Shown: positions 1-7,498, counted from the first letter of the stretch. The stretch: DNA of 22,908 nt from an uncultured Synechococcus sp. (GCA_937930135.1 CALGVO010000033.1:1-22908); one strand, 5' to 3'. The notes: a model not told the origin generated them from the letters alone. Numbers and translations: made by a program.

Positions 1-23
1 GAACCCGAACCCGAACCCGAACC
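1..23. repeat. GAACCC hexanucleotide tandem repeat
   Basis: The unit GAACCC is repeated about 3.8 times from the first base of the window and may extend upstream of it. In the coding frame it encodes Glu-Pro pairs, so a change of unit number would lengthen or shorten the tail without a frameshift. Confidence 0.8.
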
Positions 24-249
24 GGACCTTGAAACGGAGCCGGCGCTGGCCAGGGAAACCGAGCCAGATCTCGCACCGGAGCTCGAACAGGAGCTCGAAG
101 CGGAGATGGCCCCTGAGGATGTCCTTGAAACTCAAGAAGACTCCAGCGCCGCCCCCCTCCAGCGCGCCGAGCCACCACCGCGGCAGCCGACCACCAGCCT
201 GGGAGGATCAGCGCGGGAGCTGTTGAATCCAGACGGCACCCAGCGTTGA
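1..249 (+). CDS. 3' end of an unidentified gene with acidic Pro/Glu-rich tail (partial)
   Basis: This frame is open from the window edge to a TGA at 247-249 and gives the last 82 residues of a protein whose start lies outside. The tail begins with four Glu-Pro pairs encoded by a GAACCC tandem repeat, continues as a Glu/Leu/Pro-rich acidic stretch, then a Pro/Gln-rich linker, and ends LLNPDGTQR. Such composition points to a disordered acidic C-terminal extension, not a folded domain. The stop codon overlaps the TTG start of the next gene (TTGA, 246-249), which suggests an operon with translational coupling to the cobalamin gene. I do not recognise the family from this fragment. The frame choice rests on the stop/start overlap and on the regular EP pattern. 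Confidence 0.6.
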   Translation, partial: EPEPEPEPDLETEPALARETEPDLAPELEQELEAEMAPEDVLETQEDSSAAPLQRAEPPPRQPTTSLGGSARELLNPDGTQR

Positions 250-2126
250 CCCTCGACCCTGCCGTTCTGAACGCCGCTTCCCCGTCACCGACCCGGGCCC
301 CAAAGCCCTGCCTGGCTCTGGGGCTCTCCAGCCATGCCCTTCCCCTGCTGCAACGCCTTCAACAAGCCGGAGAAGCCCACTGGATCGCCCTTACGCCTCA
401 GGCGGCAGCCTCTCTGCCCAGCCCACCGGCCGGCCTCCTGATCGGTACCGCGGCTGATCTGCTGGCGAGCCACTGGGATCAATGCAGCGGACTGATCCTG
501 ATTGGGGCCGTGGGAGCAGCCACCCGCCTCGTGGCACCCCTGTTATCCGACAAGGACACCGATCCGGCGGTGCTCGTTCTGGATGCGGAAGGTGGCCAGG
601 TGATTCCCCTCCTCGGCAGCCATCGCGCCGGCGCTGAACTGTGGGCCCATGGTCTGGCCGCTGCGCTGAACGGGAAGGCGGTGATCACGGGCGACAGCGC
701 CAGCCACGACCGCCTGGCCCTGGATGGTTTCGGCGAGGCCTGGGGCTGGCAGCGCAGCGGCAGTGGCAGCCGCTGGAGCGCCCTGATGATTGAGCGAGCG
801 CAGAGCCGCAGCAGCCGTGTCCTGCAGACCGCCGGCAGCCCGCTCTGGCGTCAGGCGCCAGGGGCTCAACTCAACTGCAGCGCTCCTGATGAGGTATCCG
901 AGGCGGATCTGACCATCGGCCCTGAGCAGCGCCGCGACGACGGCTGTGCCTGGCATCCCGCCTGCCTCTGGCTGGGGGTGGGCTGCGAAAGGGACACCAG
1001 CCTGAGCCTCATCTCCAGGGCAATCGAACGGTCGCTGGAAGCCGCCGGCCTGGCGATCGAAGCGGTGGCCGGCCTGAGCAGCATCGATCGCAAAGGCGAT
1101 GAACCAGCCCTGATCGCCCTGGCGCAGCAGCGCAGCTGGCCCCTGCGCCTGCACAGCGCTGAAGCACTGGCGGCCGTGGCGGTGCCCACCCCATCCGACG
1201 TCGTGGCAGCGGAGATGGGCACGGCATCGGTGGCAGAAGCCGCGGCCCTTCTCGCTGCAGGTGAACAGGGCCAACTACGGCAGGCCAAAACGATCGAAAA
1301 ACCGCTGAGCAGCGAGGAGCGGGGTGCCGCCACAGTGGCAATCGCCCAGGCGGCCCTGCCCCAGGCTCCCCAGCGGGGGCAGCTCCATCTGATCGGCAGC
1401 GGTCCTGGAGATCTGAACCTCCTCACTCCCGAGGCCCGACGTGCCCTGGCCCAGTGCAGCGTCTGGGTGGGCTACAGCCTTTATCTCGACCTGCTGGAAC
1501 CCTTGCGGCGCTGCGATCAGGTGCGCCTGGATGGCCAGCTCACCCGGGAACGGGAACGCTGCGCCCAGGCGCTGGACCTGGCCCGGCAGGGCGTGCGGGT
1601 GGCGTTGGTGTCCTCTGGCGACAGCGGCATCTACGGCATGGCCGGACTGGCCCTGGAGCTCTGGCTGGCCCTGCCGGACTGCGAGCGACCCGCCTTTGCC
1701 GTGCACCCCGGCATCTCCGCCCTGCAGCTGGCGGCAGCCCGGGCGGGAGCCCCCCTGATGCACGACTTCTGCACGATCAGCCTCAGTGATCGCCTCACCC
1801 CCTGGCCCGTGATCGAACGACGGCTGGAGGCCGCCGCCAGGGGCGATTTCGTCGTGGCGCTTTACAACCCCCGCTCCCGGGATCGGGACTGGCAACTGGC
1901 CCGGGCCCGGGACCTGCTGCTGGCGGAACGGAGCGCAACCACGCCCGTGCTGCTGGCCCGCCAGCTCGGCCGCCCGGAGGAGAGCCTGCGTCACACCACT
2001 CTGGGCGCACTCAATCCAGACGAGGTCGACATGCTGACGGTGTTGCTGGTGGGCAACAGCAGCACCTACATCGCCTCGGATCGGATGGTGACGCCGAGGG
2101 GGTATCCCGGCGCTGCCCTGAGCTGA
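246..2126 (+). CDS. cobJ: CbiG-CobJ fusion: precorrin-3B C17-methyltransferase with N-terminal cobalamin-biosynthesis CbiG domains
   Basis: This protein is expected to act in corrin ring synthesis. CobJ transfers a methyl group from S-adenosylmethionine to C17 of precorrin-3B with ring contraction, and CbiG opens the lactone in the cobalt-early route. The 626 residues divide into a CbiG N-terminal-like part (about 20-170), a CbiG C-terminal-like domain (about 240-345, from LWLGVGCERDTS to EMGTASVAEAAALLAAG) and a tetrapyrrole methylase domain from about 378 with the motif LIGSGPGDLNLLTPEARRAL and, later, SSGDSGIYGMAG. The length is roughly that of CbiG plus CobJ and far above a lone CobJ. The TTG start overlaps the preceding stop by 4 bases; no ATG or GTG lies in frame before the CbiG domain, so TTG is the only sensible start. 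No cobalamin riboswitch is visible, as the gene follows another without a gap. Confidence 0.9.
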   Translation: MTLDPAVLNAASPSPTRAPKPCLALGLSSHALPLLQRLQQAGEAHWIALTPQAAASLPSPPAGLLIGTAADLLASHWDQCSGLILIGAVGAATRLVAPLLSDKDTDPAVLVLDAEGGQVIPLLGSHRAGAELWAHGLAAALNGKAVITGDSASHDRLALDGFGEAWGWQRSGSGSRWSALMIERAQSRSSRVLQTAGSPLWRQAPGAQLNCSAPDEVSEADLTIGPEQRRDDGCAWHPACLWLGVGCERDTSLSLISRAIERSLEAAGLAIEAVAGLSSIDRKGDEPALIALAQQRSWPLRLHSAEALAAVAVPTPSDVVAAEMGTASVAEAAALLAAGEQGQLRQAKTIEKPLSSEERGAATVAIAQAALPQAPQRGQLHLIGSGPGDLNLLTPEARRALAQCSVWVGYSLYLDLLEPLRRCDQVRLDGQLTRERERCAQALDLARQGVRVALVSSGDSGIYGMAGLALELWLALPDCERPAFAVHPGISALQLAAARAGAPLMHDFCTISLSDRLTPWPVIERRLEAAARGDFVVALYNPRSRDRDWQLARARDLLLAERSATTPVLLARQLGRPEESLRHTTLGALNPDEVDMLTVLLVGNSSTYIASDRMVTPRGYPGAALS

Positions 2127-2137
2127 TCGTCATGCAG

Positions 2138-2211
2138 TCGGGATGACAGGATTCGAACCTGCGGCCCCTTCGTCCCGAACGAAGTGCGCTACCAAGCTGC
2201 GCTACATCCCG
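2138..2211 (-). tRNA. tRNA-Pro (CGG anticodon)
   Basis: The reverse complement folds into a complete cloverleaf: acceptor CGGGATG/CATCCCG, D arm GCGC/GCGC, anticodon stem CTTCG/CGAAG around the loop TTCGGGA, and T arm GCAGG/CCTGT with loop TTCGAAT. The loop places CGG at positions 34-36, so it reads CCG proline codons. The discriminator base is A (from T2138) and the CCA end is not encoded. Its 5' end is only 18 bases from the lipA start codon on the opposite strand and its 3' end is 11 bases from the cobJ stop. Confidence 0.95.
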
Positions 2212-2229
2212 ATGGCCCGACTGTAGAAG

Positions 2230-3108
2230 ATGACCTCCGCCTTGAAACCTGAGTGGCTGCGCGTCAAAGCGCCGCAGCGGGAACGGATCGGCGCCGTGGC
2301 CGATCTGCTGCTCGATCTCAGGCTCAACACGGTCTGCCAGGAAGCGAGCTGCCCCAACATCGGCGAGTGCTTCGCCGGCGGCACCGCCACATTTCTGATC
2401 ATGGGGCCGGGCTGCACCCGCGCCTGCCCCTACTGCGACATCGATTTCGACAAGAGCGTGCGGGCGCTCGACCCCACCGAACCGGAGCGGCTCGGAGAGG
2501 CGGTGGCCCGTCTGGGCTTGCGCCATGTGGTGATCACCTCGGTGAACCGCGACGATCTCGGCGATGGCGGCGCCTCCCAGTTCGTCGCCTGCATCCGACA
2601 GGTGCGGCAGCGCTCTCCCCTCACCACGATCGAACTGCTGATTCCTGATTTCTGTGGCAACTGGAACGCCCTGGCCACCGTGATGGACGCCGGGCCCGAT
2701 GTGCTGAACCACAACATCGAAACCGTTCCAGGCCTCTACAAAAGGGCGCGACCGCAGGGGGAGTACAGCCGCTCGCTGGAGCTGCTGCACCGCGTTCGGG
2801 AGGGCTGGCCGAAGGCCTACAGCAAATCAGGCCTGATGGTGGGGCTGGGGGAAACCGATGCCGAGGTGCGCGAGACGCTGGCCGACCTGCGGCGCCATGC
2901 GGTCGACATCGTCACCATCGGCCAGTACCTCTCGCCTGGGCCCAAGCATCTGCCGGTGCAGCGGTTCGTGACCCCGGAGCAATTCGAGAGCTTCCGCCGG
3001 CATGGTGAAGACCAGCTCGGCTTTCTGCAGGTGGTGAGCAGCCCTCTGACGCGCAGCAGTTATCACGCGGCAGAGGTTCAACGGCTGATGGCCAGTCACC
3101 CACGCTGA
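2230..3108 (+). CDS. lipA: Lipoyl synthase (radical SAM)
   Basis: LipA inserts two sulfur atoms into octanoyl groups bound to lipoate-dependent proteins (pyruvate dehydrogenase E2, glycine cleavage H protein). The 292-residue protein has the two cluster motifs diagnostic of the family: C36-x4-C41-x5-C47 for the auxiliary 4Fe-4S cluster that donates sulfur, and the radical-SAM motif C62-x3-C66-x2-C69 (CTRACPYC). The downstream motifs TSVNRDDLGDGG, LNHNIETVP, KSGLMVGLGE and VTIGQYLSPGPKHLPV are all present. Length is normal. The ATG at 2230 puts the first conserved block at the expected distance. The promoter must lie in or beyond the divergent tRNA gene, because only 18 bases separate them. 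The 3' end overlaps the convergent FUSC-like gene by 13 bases. Cyanobacteria often have two lipA paralogues; which one this is cannot be told here. Confidence 0.96.
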   Translation: MTSALKPEWLRVKAPQRERIGAVADLLLDLRLNTVCQEASCPNIGECFAGGTATFLIMGPGCTRACPYCDIDFDKSVRALDPTEPERLGEAVARLGLRHVVITSVNRDDLGDGGASQFVACIRQVRQRSPLTTIELLIPDFCGNWNALATVMDAGPDVLNHNIETVPGLYKRARPQGEYSRSLELLHRVREGWPKAYSKSGLMVGLGETDAEVRETLADLRRHAVDIVTIGQYLSPGPKHLPVQRFVTPEQFESFRRHGEDQLGFLQVVSSPLTRSSYHAAEVQRLMASHPR

Positions 3109-4217
3109 GCGTCTGGACTGACAAGCCCTTGCCCCAACCAGGCGGCTTCTTCACGGGCCGACGGGTAGAGCCGGCGCAGCTGCTCCAGGCTTTCCGGACC
3201 ACCCCGATCGAGCAGACGGCGATAGCGGCGCAGCGACGACTGGGGGAAGAGAAGCACCCCGGACAACAGCGCCAGGCCGCTTCCCAGCAGGTAGTCGATC
3301 CAGCGATTCGGGACGTACCAGGCCACGAGCGGCCCATAGCCGGCAAACGCCACACCGCTGGAGATCAGGGCCGTGCGCAGGTAGGGGCCGAGATTCAGGG
3401 CAGCCACCAGGGCCGCCGTGCCACCCATGGCCAACCCCACAGCCACGCTGTTGAGACCGATGGTGTTGAACACCAGCAGGGGCATCAACACCCCCAGGCT
3501 CACCCCCACCATCCGGTCGCGCACCCGGGCCAGGGTGGCGCCGATGCTGTCGTTGAGCAGCAGCACCACACCGAAATAAAGGTATTTGGGGGTCTGCGTT
3601 CCCAGGCCAACGCCGATCGCCAGGGCGAACGCCGCCAGCACGAGCTTGCGCCAATAGCTCCAGCTGGCGAAAGCCAGGCGGTAACGCTCCGCCAGAGGCC
3701 AATCCTCCCCCTCCGGCCCGCTGGGCGGTGCCGGGGCGCCATAGCCCGATGGCGTCAATCCCCACTGCAGTGCGGTGCCAACGGCCAACCCGAGGGCGAT
3801 CGCCTCCAGCTCATGCCCCCAGTCAGCCCAGGTGGCGGACAGATCGAGCAGAGGCAGCACGCCGGCGGCCGCCACCGCGTTGGTGAGCAGGGCAAGCTTG
3901 GCCGGCAGTGCCACAGCGAGCAGCTGCATCACCACGCCGACGATGCCGAACCACCACACCTCAGGAGCGGCAGGGAACATCATCCGCACACTGAGCCCCA
4001 CAGCCATGGCGACAGTGGCGATCACCAGCAGCACCGGATAGAGCAGCGCAGGCCAGCGGCAGAAATCAGGACGCACCACCAACACGGCGACCACCACGCC
4101 GTAAGCGGCGGCGATGTCACCCAGACCGATCGTGAGGCAGATCAGCCGCGTCAGACTGGCGGCGAGGCCGATCGCCAGTGCCGCCCGCAAACCGAGCCGC
4201 TGGGCTTCAGTCGTCAT
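3096..4217 (-). CDS. FUSC-like integral membrane protein, putative efflux permease
   Basis: The 373-residue protein is strongly hydrophobic, with two clusters of membrane segments (about residues 10-160 and 205-330) separated by a short charged, Pro/Gly-rich loop (about 165-195, PAPPSGPEGEDWPLAERY). The second half has the stretch GATLARVRDRMVGVSLGVL, which resembles the R-x-R-x-x-G pattern of fusaric-acid-resistance/aromatic-acid-exporter (FUSC, AaeB-like) proteins. Those are inner-membrane permeases, usually larger (600-700 residues) with a big cytoplasmic domain, so this is a compact version. It begins inside the end of the 67-residue gene (11-base overlap) and follows the HlyD-like gene, so the three probably form one transcript, and a substrate-export role fits the context. 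The substrate is unknown. Family assignment is by motif resemblance only. Confidence 0.72.
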   Translation of the reverse strand: MTTEAQRLGLRAALAIGLAASLTRLICLTIGLGDIAAAYGVVVAVLVVRPDFCRWPALLYPVLLVIATVAMAVGLSVRMMFPAAPEVWWFGIVGVVMQLLAVALPAKLALLTNAVAAAGVLPLLDLSATWADWGHELEAIALGLAVGTALQWGLTPSGYGAPAPPSGPEGEDWPLAERYRLAFASWSYWRKLVLAAFALAIGVGLGTQTPKYLYFGVVLLLNDSIGATLARVRDRMVGVSLGVLMPLLVFNTIGLNSVAVGLAMGGTAALVAALNLGPYLRTALISSGVAFAGYGPLVAWYVPNRWIDYLLGSGLALLSGVLLFPQSSLRRYRRLLDRGGPESLEQLRRLYPSAREEAAWLGQGLVSPDAQRG

Positions 4218-4410
4218 CGGGCCCCGCCGGATCGCGCTTGAGCGCCTGCACCCAGCCCACCAACAGCACGATCAGCAGCAGCGCCAACCAGAACCAGAGC
4301 CGCGGTGCCGTGCTGGCCACCGTGATCGTCAGCAACACAAGGGCGACCCAAGGGGCCGGCTGGCGCAGGGCGCTCAGCCAACCGGAGGAGGCAAGAGAAC
4401 GACGGGGCAT
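4207..4410 (-). CDS. Small two-helix membrane protein, 67 residues
   Basis: This short frame sits between the HlyD-like gene (24-base gap) and the FUSC-like gene (11-base overlap), all on the minus strand. The protein has a basic N-terminus (MPRRSLASS), two predicted membrane helices (about residues 20-35 and 38-57) and a charged C-terminal end (LKRDPAGPDDD). The overlap, co-orientation and clean hydrophobic profile support a real gene. In the enterobacterial aaeXAB operon a 67-residue two-helix protein, AaeX (DUF1656), accompanies an HlyD-type adaptor and a FUSC permease. The gene content here is parallel, but I see no clear sequence match to AaeX, so a shared role is inference only. Confidence 0.65.
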   Translation of the reverse strand: MPRRSLASSGWLSALRQPAPWVALVLLTITVASTAPRLWFWLALLLIVLLVGWVQALKRDPAGPDDD

Positions 4411-4434
4411 GGTGAGGCTCGAGGCTTGAAGGGG

Positions 4435-5685
4435 TCAGCGATTGATGCCGGCCATCCAGCGCAGGAACGGCAGGGTGTAGCTCAGCAGGGAGCGTCGTTC
4501 CACAGGCGCCTTGGCTTCAGCGGGCTGACCATCGTCAAAACGCAGATCCGGCCCCTGGCCACCACTCCAGCGCAATCCGGAGGGGGTTGGCGCCGACTCC
4601 AACTCCACCCGCACGAGCATCAGCGGCGCTGTGGCCTTACCCGGAAGAATCGCCAGCGGGTCTCCACCATCGCCATAGGCTTCCTGCCGGGCCCGCGCCA
4701 CCAGCGACGCCGCCAGATCGGCATCGCCCACCACACTGGTGAGAGCAGCCACATCCAGCGGTGTGGGCGAAATCGCCTTGATGCGGCCCTCCACGCCGCC
4801 GTAGCGCTGAGCCGTGCCGCCGTATTGATTGCGGCTCTGCAGGATCGGCTCGATCTCGATCGCGGCGCCGACCCGAAGCCGGGTGGCATCCGCCTCGGTA
4901 AACAGCGCCATCGCCTGCCTCGATGCCGCACGGGGCCGCTCCAGAGCCAATGTGCCCAGGCGCTCGCCAGACAGCACGGGCTGGCCCTCCTCCACAGCCC
5001 AGCTCACCAACCGGCCGGGCTCGGGAGCGCGCAGCTCCAGCGACTGAGCCTGGGCCTCCAGCTCAGCCCGGGCCGCCCGCAACTCGGCCTGCTGGGCCTG
5101 GAGGAGCCCGCGATTGGCCTCCAGCTGAGCGATCTTCGCCTCGAGCGAACGGATCGCCGCCTTGTTGCCGAGATAAAGATCCTGGGCGGCCACCCAGAGG
5201 GGGCTGTAGGTGGGGATCACCTGCTTCTGACGCAAGCCTTCCAGCGCCGTGAGCTGCTGCCCCACCGGTTGATTGCTCTCCTGCAGCGTGCTGATCTGCT
5301 GGCGCAGGGCCGCCACCTCGGAGGTATTGGCGCGCAACTGCTCCACCAGTCCCTGCTGTTGATCAGCGTTGGCCTCCAGCTGACGATCCAGCGCCTGGGG
5401 CTGACCGGTGGGAGCGGGACCGCCCCGGGCGGCCTGATCGATGCGATCGAGCCGGACGAGCACCTGATCCTTCGCCACACGCGTTCCAACTGGAACGCTC
5501 AGGTTGAGCACCTGGCCGGGAGAGCGGCTGTAGAGCCCCCGGCGGTCGCCAGGGGCCAGCAACACGGCGGATCCGAACACCTGCACCTTGATCGCCGGAA
5601 GCACAGCCCACACCGCTGTCGCGCCGGTGACGAGGGCGATCGGCCAGCACCGTTGCAGCAGAGCAGCCATCCGCGCTTCACCCAT
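4435..5685 (-). CDS. HlyD-family membrane fusion protein (resembles NHLP/NHLM-type secretion adaptor)
   Basis: A periplasmic adaptor of this kind links an inner-membrane transporter to an outer-membrane channel. The 416-residue protein has one N-terminal membrane helix (about 12-30), a biotinyl-lipoyl half-motif (about 50-82, YSRSPGQVLNLSVPVGTRV then KDQVLVRLD), a long coiled coil rich in Gln, Glu, Ala and Leu (about 95-240), and the second lipoyl half (ELRAPEPGRLVSWAVEEGQ then LSGERLGTL), followed by a beta-barrel-like region. The N-terminal layout resembles the HlyD proteins of NHLP leader-peptide systems, but no peptidase-containing ABC transporter is in the window. ATG codons at 5685 and 5670 are both possible; 5685 was chosen as the longer. 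It leads the gene set with the 67-residue and FUSC-like proteins, and its promoter lies in the 75-base spacer shared with the TolC-like gene. Confidence 0.82.
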   Translation of the reverse strand: MGEARMAALLQRCWPIALVTGATAVWAVLPAIKVQVFGSAVLLAPGDRRGLYSRSPGQVLNLSVPVGTRVAKDQVLVRLDRIDQAARGGPAPTGQPQALDRQLEANADQQQGLVEQLRANTSEVAALRQQISTLQESNQPVGQQLTALEGLRQKQVIPTYSPLWVAAQDLYLGNKAAIRSLEAKIAQLEANRGLLQAQQAELRAARAELEAQAQSLELRAPEPGRLVSWAVEEGQPVLSGERLGTLALERPRAASRQAMALFTEADATRLRVGAAIEIEPILQSRNQYGGTAQRYGGVEGRIKAISPTPLDVAALTSVVGDADLAASLVARARQEAYGDGGDPLAILPGKATAPLMLVRVELESAPTPSGLRWSGGQGPDLRFDDGQPAEAKAPVERRSLLSYTLPFLRWMAGINR

Positions 5686-5760
5686 CCGCGCCCTCAAACC
5701 GCGCGTAGGGTAGCGCCGTTTTTTGGATGGCTCCGCGCCACCGCTGAAGGCTTCACCGGC
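5686..5760. promoter_or_regulatory. Divergent promoter region of the efflux locus
   Basis: These 75 bases separate the start codons of the HlyD-like (minus) and TolC-like (plus) genes and so must contain or adjoin both promoters. On the plus strand TAGGGT (5706-5711) is a plausible but weak -10 element. A run of six T (5719-5724) follows, then a 6-codon open frame (ATG 5727 to TGA 5747) ending 13 bases before the channel start. No operator palindrome was found. The -10 call is by eye. Confidence 0.4.
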
Positions 5761-7197
5761 ATGCTCCGACGACGGCTCCTGGTTTCCCTGCTGATGGCGG
5801 CCGCATCCTGGCTGCCGGCCAACGCCGCACCCGAAACGCTGAGCGACCCTCTCGGCCTGAGCCTGGACCAGGCCCTGGCGCGGGGCATGGAAGCCTCGCT
5901 GGACCTCCAGCAAACCGAGGCGCAGAAGGAAGCCGCCGCAGCGGGCGTCGGCGTCAGCCGCAGCCTGTTTCTGCCGAAGCTGGATGTGGTGGGCCTCGGC
6001 AGCTGGGCCCAGGTGGGAAGCTCGATCGGGTTCATCTCCAATCTGCCCACCATCGGCGACCTCGATCTCGATCTCGGCGGTGATGGCTACGCCCTGATCC
6101 AGAACACCTTCGGCAACATCGGGCTCGCACTCACCTATCCCCTGATCGACTTCGAACGTGGACCGCTGCTGTCGGCGGCCAAGGCCCTGGATCAGGCCGC
6201 CGCGGCACGGATCGCCGAGGAGAGGCGGCAAAGCCGGTTCGCCATCACCAATGCCTATCTGAACCTGCAGCTCAGCGACGCGCTGATCCCCGTGTGGCAG
6301 CGATCGACCGCGCTCTCCAGCACCTTGCTCAAGGATGCGGAAGCGCTGCGGGACGGCGGCCTGGGCGCACGCATCGATGTGTTCCGCGCTCGCGCCCTGC
6401 TCGCCACCGACCAGCGCGGACTCAGCGCCGCCCGCACGGCCCGGGCGATCGCCGCCAGCGCCCTGGCCCGATTGCTCAACCTTCCTGCTGATCAAAGGGT
6501 GGAAGCCACCGATCCCCTCTTGGCCCAGTCGCCATGGCCGCTGGAGCTGCAGACCTCGATCGAGGCTGCCACCCGCAATCGCCCGGCGCTGGAGGTGATC
6601 GCGCAGGCACAGGCCGCTGCGGAAGCGAAAGTGAGGGCGGCCAGGGGCACGATGCTGCCGCGGGTGGGGCTCCTGCTTGGAGGCGGCATCAGTGGCGACA
6701 GCCTGAATGTGCCGGTGCTCAACAGCGGTGGTCGCATCAGCAATGTGCCCGTCGCTGGTGATCTGGAGTTGCCAACGTTGTCCAGCAGCGGCAGTGCCAG
6801 CGGCAGCTTCTACGACTACGGCGTGCTGCTCACCCTGCGCCAACCCCTGTTCGACGGTGGGCTGTCAGCCCAGAGTGCAGCCCTGGCGCGCAGTCAGGTC
6901 GACCAACAACGCCTGCTGCTGGAGCAACGCAAACAGACGATCATCCAGGCGGTGGAGACCTTCTGGCACACCCACCGCAGCGCCAAGGTCGCCATGGTCT
7001 CCAGCCGGGAGGCTGTGATCGCCACCGAAGAAGCGGTGCGGGACGCTCAGCTGCGCTATCGCGCCGGCATCGCGCCGGTCACCGAACTGCTGCTGGCCCA
7101 ACGCGATCTGCAAGCGGCCCGCAGCGCTGAAGCCACGGCGATCCAGCAATGGAATCTCAGTCGGGCTGGTCTGGAACTTGAGACGGGGCGTCAATGA
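5761..7197 (+). CDS. TolC-family outer membrane efflux channel
   Basis: The 478-residue protein has a signal peptide (MLRRRLLVSLLMAAASWLP, with likely cleavage after ANA near residue 22) and two repeats of the outer-membrane-efflux-protein type: long Ala/Gln/Leu-rich helices alternating with short beta segments. Recognisable elements are LGLSLDQALARGMEASLDLQQTEA at the start, ITNAYLNLQLS near the middle of the first repeat, LTLRQPLFDGG in the second, and QLRYRAGIAPVTELLLAQRDLQAAR near the end. The length is typical of TolC homologues. The ATG at 5761 is chosen because it directly begins the signal peptide; the frame stays open far upstream only because it runs antisense through the HlyD-like gene. 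Divergence from an HlyD-type adaptor implies the two act in one export machine. The 3' end overlaps the convergent YCII gene by 41 bases. Confidence 0.88.
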   Translation: MLRRRLLVSLLMAAASWLPANAAPETLSDPLGLSLDQALARGMEASLDLQQTEAQKEAAAAGVGVSRSLFLPKLDVVGLGSWAQVGSSIGFISNLPTIGDLDLDLGGDGYALIQNTFGNIGLALTYPLIDFERGPLLSAAKALDQAAAARIAEERRQSRFAITNAYLNLQLSDALIPVWQRSTALSSTLLKDAEALRDGGLGARIDVFRARALLATDQRGLSAARTARAIAASALARLLNLPADQRVEATDPLLAQSPWPLELQTSIEAATRNRPALEVIAQAQAAAEAKVRAARGTMLPRVGLLLGGGISGDSLNVPVLNSGGRISNVPVAGDLELPTLSSSGSASGSFYDYGVLLTLRQPLFDGGLSAQSAALARSQVDQQRLLLEQRKQTIIQAVETFWHTHRSAKVAMVSSREAVIATEEAVRDAQLRYRAGIAPVTELLLAQRDLQAARSAEATAIQQWNLSRAGLELETGRQ

Positions 7198-7498
7198 GCG
7201 GCAGCCCCGCCACCGGCCGCCACTGCTGCAACGTCCAGTTCACCAGGCCGCGAGCCACCATCGGATCCTGTTGCACCAGCGCCAGGGCCTGGGCATAACT
7301 CTCGGCCTCCAGCACCAGCAGCCCGCCGCCGCCGGGTTGGCCCTCGCCATCAACAAGGAAGCCACTGGAGATGCTGCACCCTGCCGACTGACGCTGCCGC
7401 ACCCAATGGCGATGGGCGTCGAGGTGGTGTCGCCGCTGATCGACGGATAAGGCTGCCGTGGCGGCCGTGAACGTCTCGTGTTTGATGAACAGGGGCAC
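7157..7498 (-). CDS. YCII-family protein
   Basis: The 113-residue product shows the YCII-related pattern: a first beta strand (PLFIKHET), a helix ending in RRHHLDAHRHWV, a Gly-rich turn (SSGFLVDGEGQPGGGGLLVLEA), then SYAQALALVQQDPMVARGLVNW with the Asp-Pro pair that is conserved in the family. YCII domains form small dimeric alpha-beta barrels; their reactions are mostly unknown, so no substrate can be given. The GTG start at 7498 (VPLFIKH) was chosen because it places the first strand at the N-terminus and lies 17 bases after the glutamate synthase stop, which suggests a shared transcript. Extension further upstream would run into that gene. The last 41 bases overlap the convergent TolC-like gene. 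The C-terminal tail after W (RPVAGLPLID...PDQPD) is longer than the core domain. Confidence 0.78.
   Translation of the reverse strand: MPLFIKHETFTAATAALSVDQRRHHLDAHRHWVRQRQSAGCSISSGFLVDGEGQPGGGGLLVLEAESYAQALALVQQDPMVARGLVNWTLQQWRPVAGLPLIDAPSQVPDQPD

Noticed and set aside
29..226. 65-codon frame near the left edge in the second reading frame
   Set aside because: The first frame from the edge to the TGA at 249 has a regular Glu-Pro pattern and overlaps the next gene's start, which fits a real gene end better than this Arg/Ser-rich frame.
1..245. Cobalamin riboswitch before the CbiG-CobJ gene
   Set aside because: The region is coding in frame 1 up to the overlap with the start; no conserved B12-box sequence is visible.
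543..1994. Long minus-strand frames opposite cobJ
   Set aside because: The plus strand carries clear CbiG and CobJ motifs; the opposite frames are Ala/Arg/Gly-rich without motifs.
3129..4241. 370-codon open frame on the plus strand opposite the FUSC-like gene
   Set aside because: The product is a His/Gln/Arg-rich low-complexity sequence, while the minus strand encodes a clean multi-helix membrane protein.
4435..5685. NHLP-type peptide export cluster with precursor peptides
   Set aside because: The adaptor looks NHLP-like, but no peptidase-ABC transporter, modifying enzyme or double-glycine leader peptide was found in the window.
4114..5760. 549-codon upstream extension of the TolC-like gene
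   Set aside because: The extension runs antisense through the HlyD-like gene, and the signal peptide starts exactly at 5761.
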